A stretch of DNA of 64,000 nt, taken from Larix kaempferi (taxonomy: Eukaryota > Streptophyta > Pinopsida > Pinales > Pinaceae). This document shows positions 61,440 to 64,000 of the stretch, in pieces. Location of the stretch: NCBI GenBank assembly GCA_027924585.1, contig BSBM01001441.1:496001-560000 (forward strand), in the 5' to 3' direction. A program made the translations under genes and the position numbers. The notes under the pieces are model-generated. The model searched no databases and was not told the origin of the DNA. It saw only the letters and a program-made list of their open reading frames with translations. Numbering within the stretch: the first letter of the stretch is position 1; every line of letters starts with the position of its first letter.

Positions 61440-61720
61440 CTCGAGGGATGATTTTAAGAACCCCCCCTAAATTTATATGTATAAAAAATCGGCGAATCCT
61501 CATGATACACAGAAAAGTGTGAAGGCTATTTTATCAATAATATAATATGTATATATAATTGTTTGGAAAATCTTTCACAGAATTCTAAAATATTGTAAAT
61601 TTTGGGCAATTCTTTCACAAAATTATAAAAACTTGTAAATGTTTTGGTGAATCTTTCACGAAATTAGAAAATCTTGTGAAATCGTGGCGAATCTTACACT
61701 AAACTATAAAGCCAAGTGCA
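61440..61720 (-). repeat. Minisatellite-bearing repeat R3, inverted copy
   Basis: Reverse complement of the order seen at 46,040-46,390: on the minus strand TTTAGGGGGGTTCTTAAAAT lies at one end, then GATAAAATAGCCTTCA, then ~45-bp units with GAAAGATTCRCCAAA and ACAAGTTTTTATAATTTTGT. The two copies differ in unit number and many bases. Confidence 0.7.
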
Positions 61721-64000
61721 CTTATGTTATGACACCACACATGCCAAACATATTCCTCTGTCGTTGTTTTGAACTGAAAAAAAATATTAATTACGAGTGG
61801 GACTATGGAGTATGGAATGGATGTTGAAGGGTTGTTCACCTTGATTGGCTTCCCCTAGTAGTTCCAATGGAAATACAGGTAATTTTGGTCTGATGAAGGC
61901 TTAGAGACTTGTGGAAAAAAATATGGAGAATTAAAAGCATTGAGGTGTTGTGGCGTAAAATTGAAATTCAATCGAGGTTGGCCTTTGGAAGACAACGCTT
62001 CACCAATCTCTTGAATTCTTGTTGTTACATGTCTTTTGACAAATTCTTGGTGTTTTGTTCTTTCTTATCTGTGGTTTCCTTAGTTCCTTCCATCCCTGGG
62101 CTTGTTTCTTTATGGGCCATGTTCGTCAATTGAGGCTCCGTGCTTAAATAATCTTTTAGGGTTGTGTCTCTAGATTGGTGGCTCAATATTTATCTCTAGC
62201 TTTGGGGTGTGATAGATTTGGTTCAATCTCTATCTCAATGTTCCCTCCCCTTGGCAGGGCAATGTTTTCATTGAGGTGTCTTCAAAGCTCCAGAGGTTTA
62301 GAACATGGATTTTTTTTTTGTGTCATGGGAAATGTCAAAGGGATAATCATGAAATTCAAAGGATTTTGCATGGGCATGAGGATTACATTAGTGACAATAG
62401 GATTTCAATTTTTGCAGTGACAACTACAATTCACATAAATGAGCATCAATACAGCTCCACTCTGCAAAATATATAGAAATAAAATGTTATTGTCTGTTGA
62501 CATATGCGGGAACTGAGGAAAAAGACGTCTAAAAGCTACTTTAACTGTATTGCAAGTAGGAGCGGTGAATAATCAACAAATATAAGAAGGATCTAATGTT
62601 GTTCTGAATTATGTGCTCCTTAACTTCCACATTTTTTCTTCTTAACATGTTTGTGACTTTGATGTATTTTACCGAGCTTATAAGAACTAGAATCAACATT
62701 TTTAGAAGAGAAAAAAGAGATTCATAATTATGTAATTGGAACTATTTTAAACTCAAATGATGTTACATAAGCTCGTAATGTTGCATTGTTGAAACAACAT
62801 TGATGGGGGGAACCAAAAGCAACCTCAAAATTTGGGCATTTTCTTATATAATTCAACATATGTCACTTAACTAACTTGTAAAGTATCGCATTTTCTAGCA
62901 TTGCAATTATAAGACAAACATTGAATGCACATCACTCAAGAGATGTTAAGTTAACTTTTAACATCCAACCAACATCACTTAAGTGACATTCTTAATGTAC
63001 AACTTAATGTCTCTTAAGTGATGTTTGTTCAACATTTGTTTCATCGACTTAAGGTCCTTTAAGGGATGCCAATTCCATTTTTCGTTAGAGGATAAAAACT
63101 CTATGGAACATCAAAAATTAAATGTTAAAACATGTGGAATATTCAACACACCTTTATAGATGTTCAATTGGCATTGGTCAATTTACTGGTTGACATTTAC
63201 TTAATGCAAAAAAGCATCGAACTAGCATCAAATTTTCACCCCAAATGTTGTAGTTTTTTATAAGTTTGCATTAAAATGATTAGGCTCACTCAATTATAAT
63301 ACCAATGCTTGAATATCTAGAATTACCACATGGGACAAGCTTGGATTTTGGAATTAAGGAACAATGTTTATGATTTGTAATAAGACTTTAATAGCTAAAT
63401 GTCCATGTGAAGTGATAATGATCAATATTTGAGGCATAAATGATTTTATTTGAAAGATGTGTACATTGAAAGTAGAAAAATTCCATAAATAGTGGATTCC
63501 TAAAAGGATATTATGATATTCCACACATTTCCCCCAAACTTGTGGAGGACTAAGTCACTGATGTGAGTGGCATGTGACTTATCTAGATCTAATATGCATA
63601 CACCTTTATTTCCTTGTACCTTGTGGAATATGATTGCTAGTATGTCATGATGCACATGTTTTCTATTACAAGGAAATGAATTATTAATGATGGGCTCAAA
63701 GCTATAAACATAGATTTCACAATACAAACAAGGATCGAGGTAACATTCTAAGAAATGACAAAAGCAACAAATAGCCAAATATAAATGATTGTGAAATATT
63801 TTAAAATTCTATAATTAAAAATAGAATAAAAGTCATTCAAACAATATCCTTTTTGAAATAATATTTAAATTACAATTTTAATTTAAAAAAAATCTCAACT
63901 CACCATAATCAAAATTCTATTCATTTTATAACTATAACAATGAAAGTTTTGACCATCCTTTAATCCATCCAAAATCTTTTAAAAACTAGAAATAATATAA
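61721..64000. other. AT-rich DNA, no recognised gene
   Basis: Frames at 61,909-62,133, 62,175-62,420 and 63,500-63,778 have no known domain. 62,940-63,070 contains palindromic text around CATCACTTAAGTGACAT and CTCTTAAGTGATGTT, which could be the end of a DNA element. No terminal inverted repeat pair was fixed. Confidence 0.3.

Noticed and set aside
62940-63070. Palindromic CTTAAGTGA text as transposon ends
   Set aside because: The palindromes are short and multiple, with no matched pair of terminal repeats and no target-site duplication.

Overview
The window looks like DNA from a seed plant, most likely a gymnosperm. The plant signals are eroded Ty1/copia, Ty3/gypsy and LINE retroelements, tRNA-derived SINEs with target-site duplications, a BAHD acyltransferase fragment, spliced exons of an elicitor-responsive C2-domain protein, plant nuclear-type tRNA-Gly/tRNA-Glu genes, and two tRNAs of plant mitochondrial type. 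Base composition and the scarcity of intact genes fit either a repeat-rich nuclear segment holding organellar insertions or a multi-megabase mitochondrial genome that has absorbed nuclear DNA. GT-AG exons and nuclear-type tRNAs favour the nuclear reading for 32-64 kb. The block at about 19.8-28 kb looks mitochondrial. The sequence alone does not settle this.

Layout. 0.4-4.2 kb: a Ty1/copia element with 5' LTR, primer-binding site, degraded gag, truncated integrase, RT/RNase H and a remnant 3' LTR. 4.2-6.7 kb: AT-rich DNA with two weak exon-like pieces. 6.7-15.15 kb: a complex repeat field, including a direct tandem duplication of about 2.4 kb, three copies of one SINE insertion and a near-perfect 76-bp foldback at the duplication junction. 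15.15-18.96 kb: an AT-rich array built from a ~24-bp unit, arranged as two inverted blocks around a truncated BAHD acyltransferase fragment. 19.0-19.8 kb: a LINE reverse-transcriptase relic. 19.8-28 kb: mitochondrial-like DNA with a minus-strand copia RT/RNase H relic, a 5'-damaged trnY(GUA) and a nearly complete trnD(GUC).

28.0-32.5 kb is compositionally distinct and holds one intact reading frame, an atp9 (ATP synthase subunit c) whose N-terminal half resembles fungal rather than plant mitochondrial atp9. This is the most unusual part of the window: it may be foreign (fungal-type) mitochondrial DNA or an assembly chimera.

32.5-64 kb is AT-rich eroded DNA. It contains a ~2.1-kb gypsy-type LTR with duplicated primer-binding site, a direct segmental duplication (38.7-43.2 kb and 47.9-51.4 kb) that carries a tRNA-Gly/tRNA-Glu pair, a LINE endonuclease-RT relic, several short recent tandem duplications, SINEs, minisatellites, and at 59.7-60.1 kb two exons of a C2-domain gene. 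Apart from atp9 and perhaps one tRNA-Gly and trnD, nothing here looks like an intact functional gene, and no operon or multi-gene system is evident.
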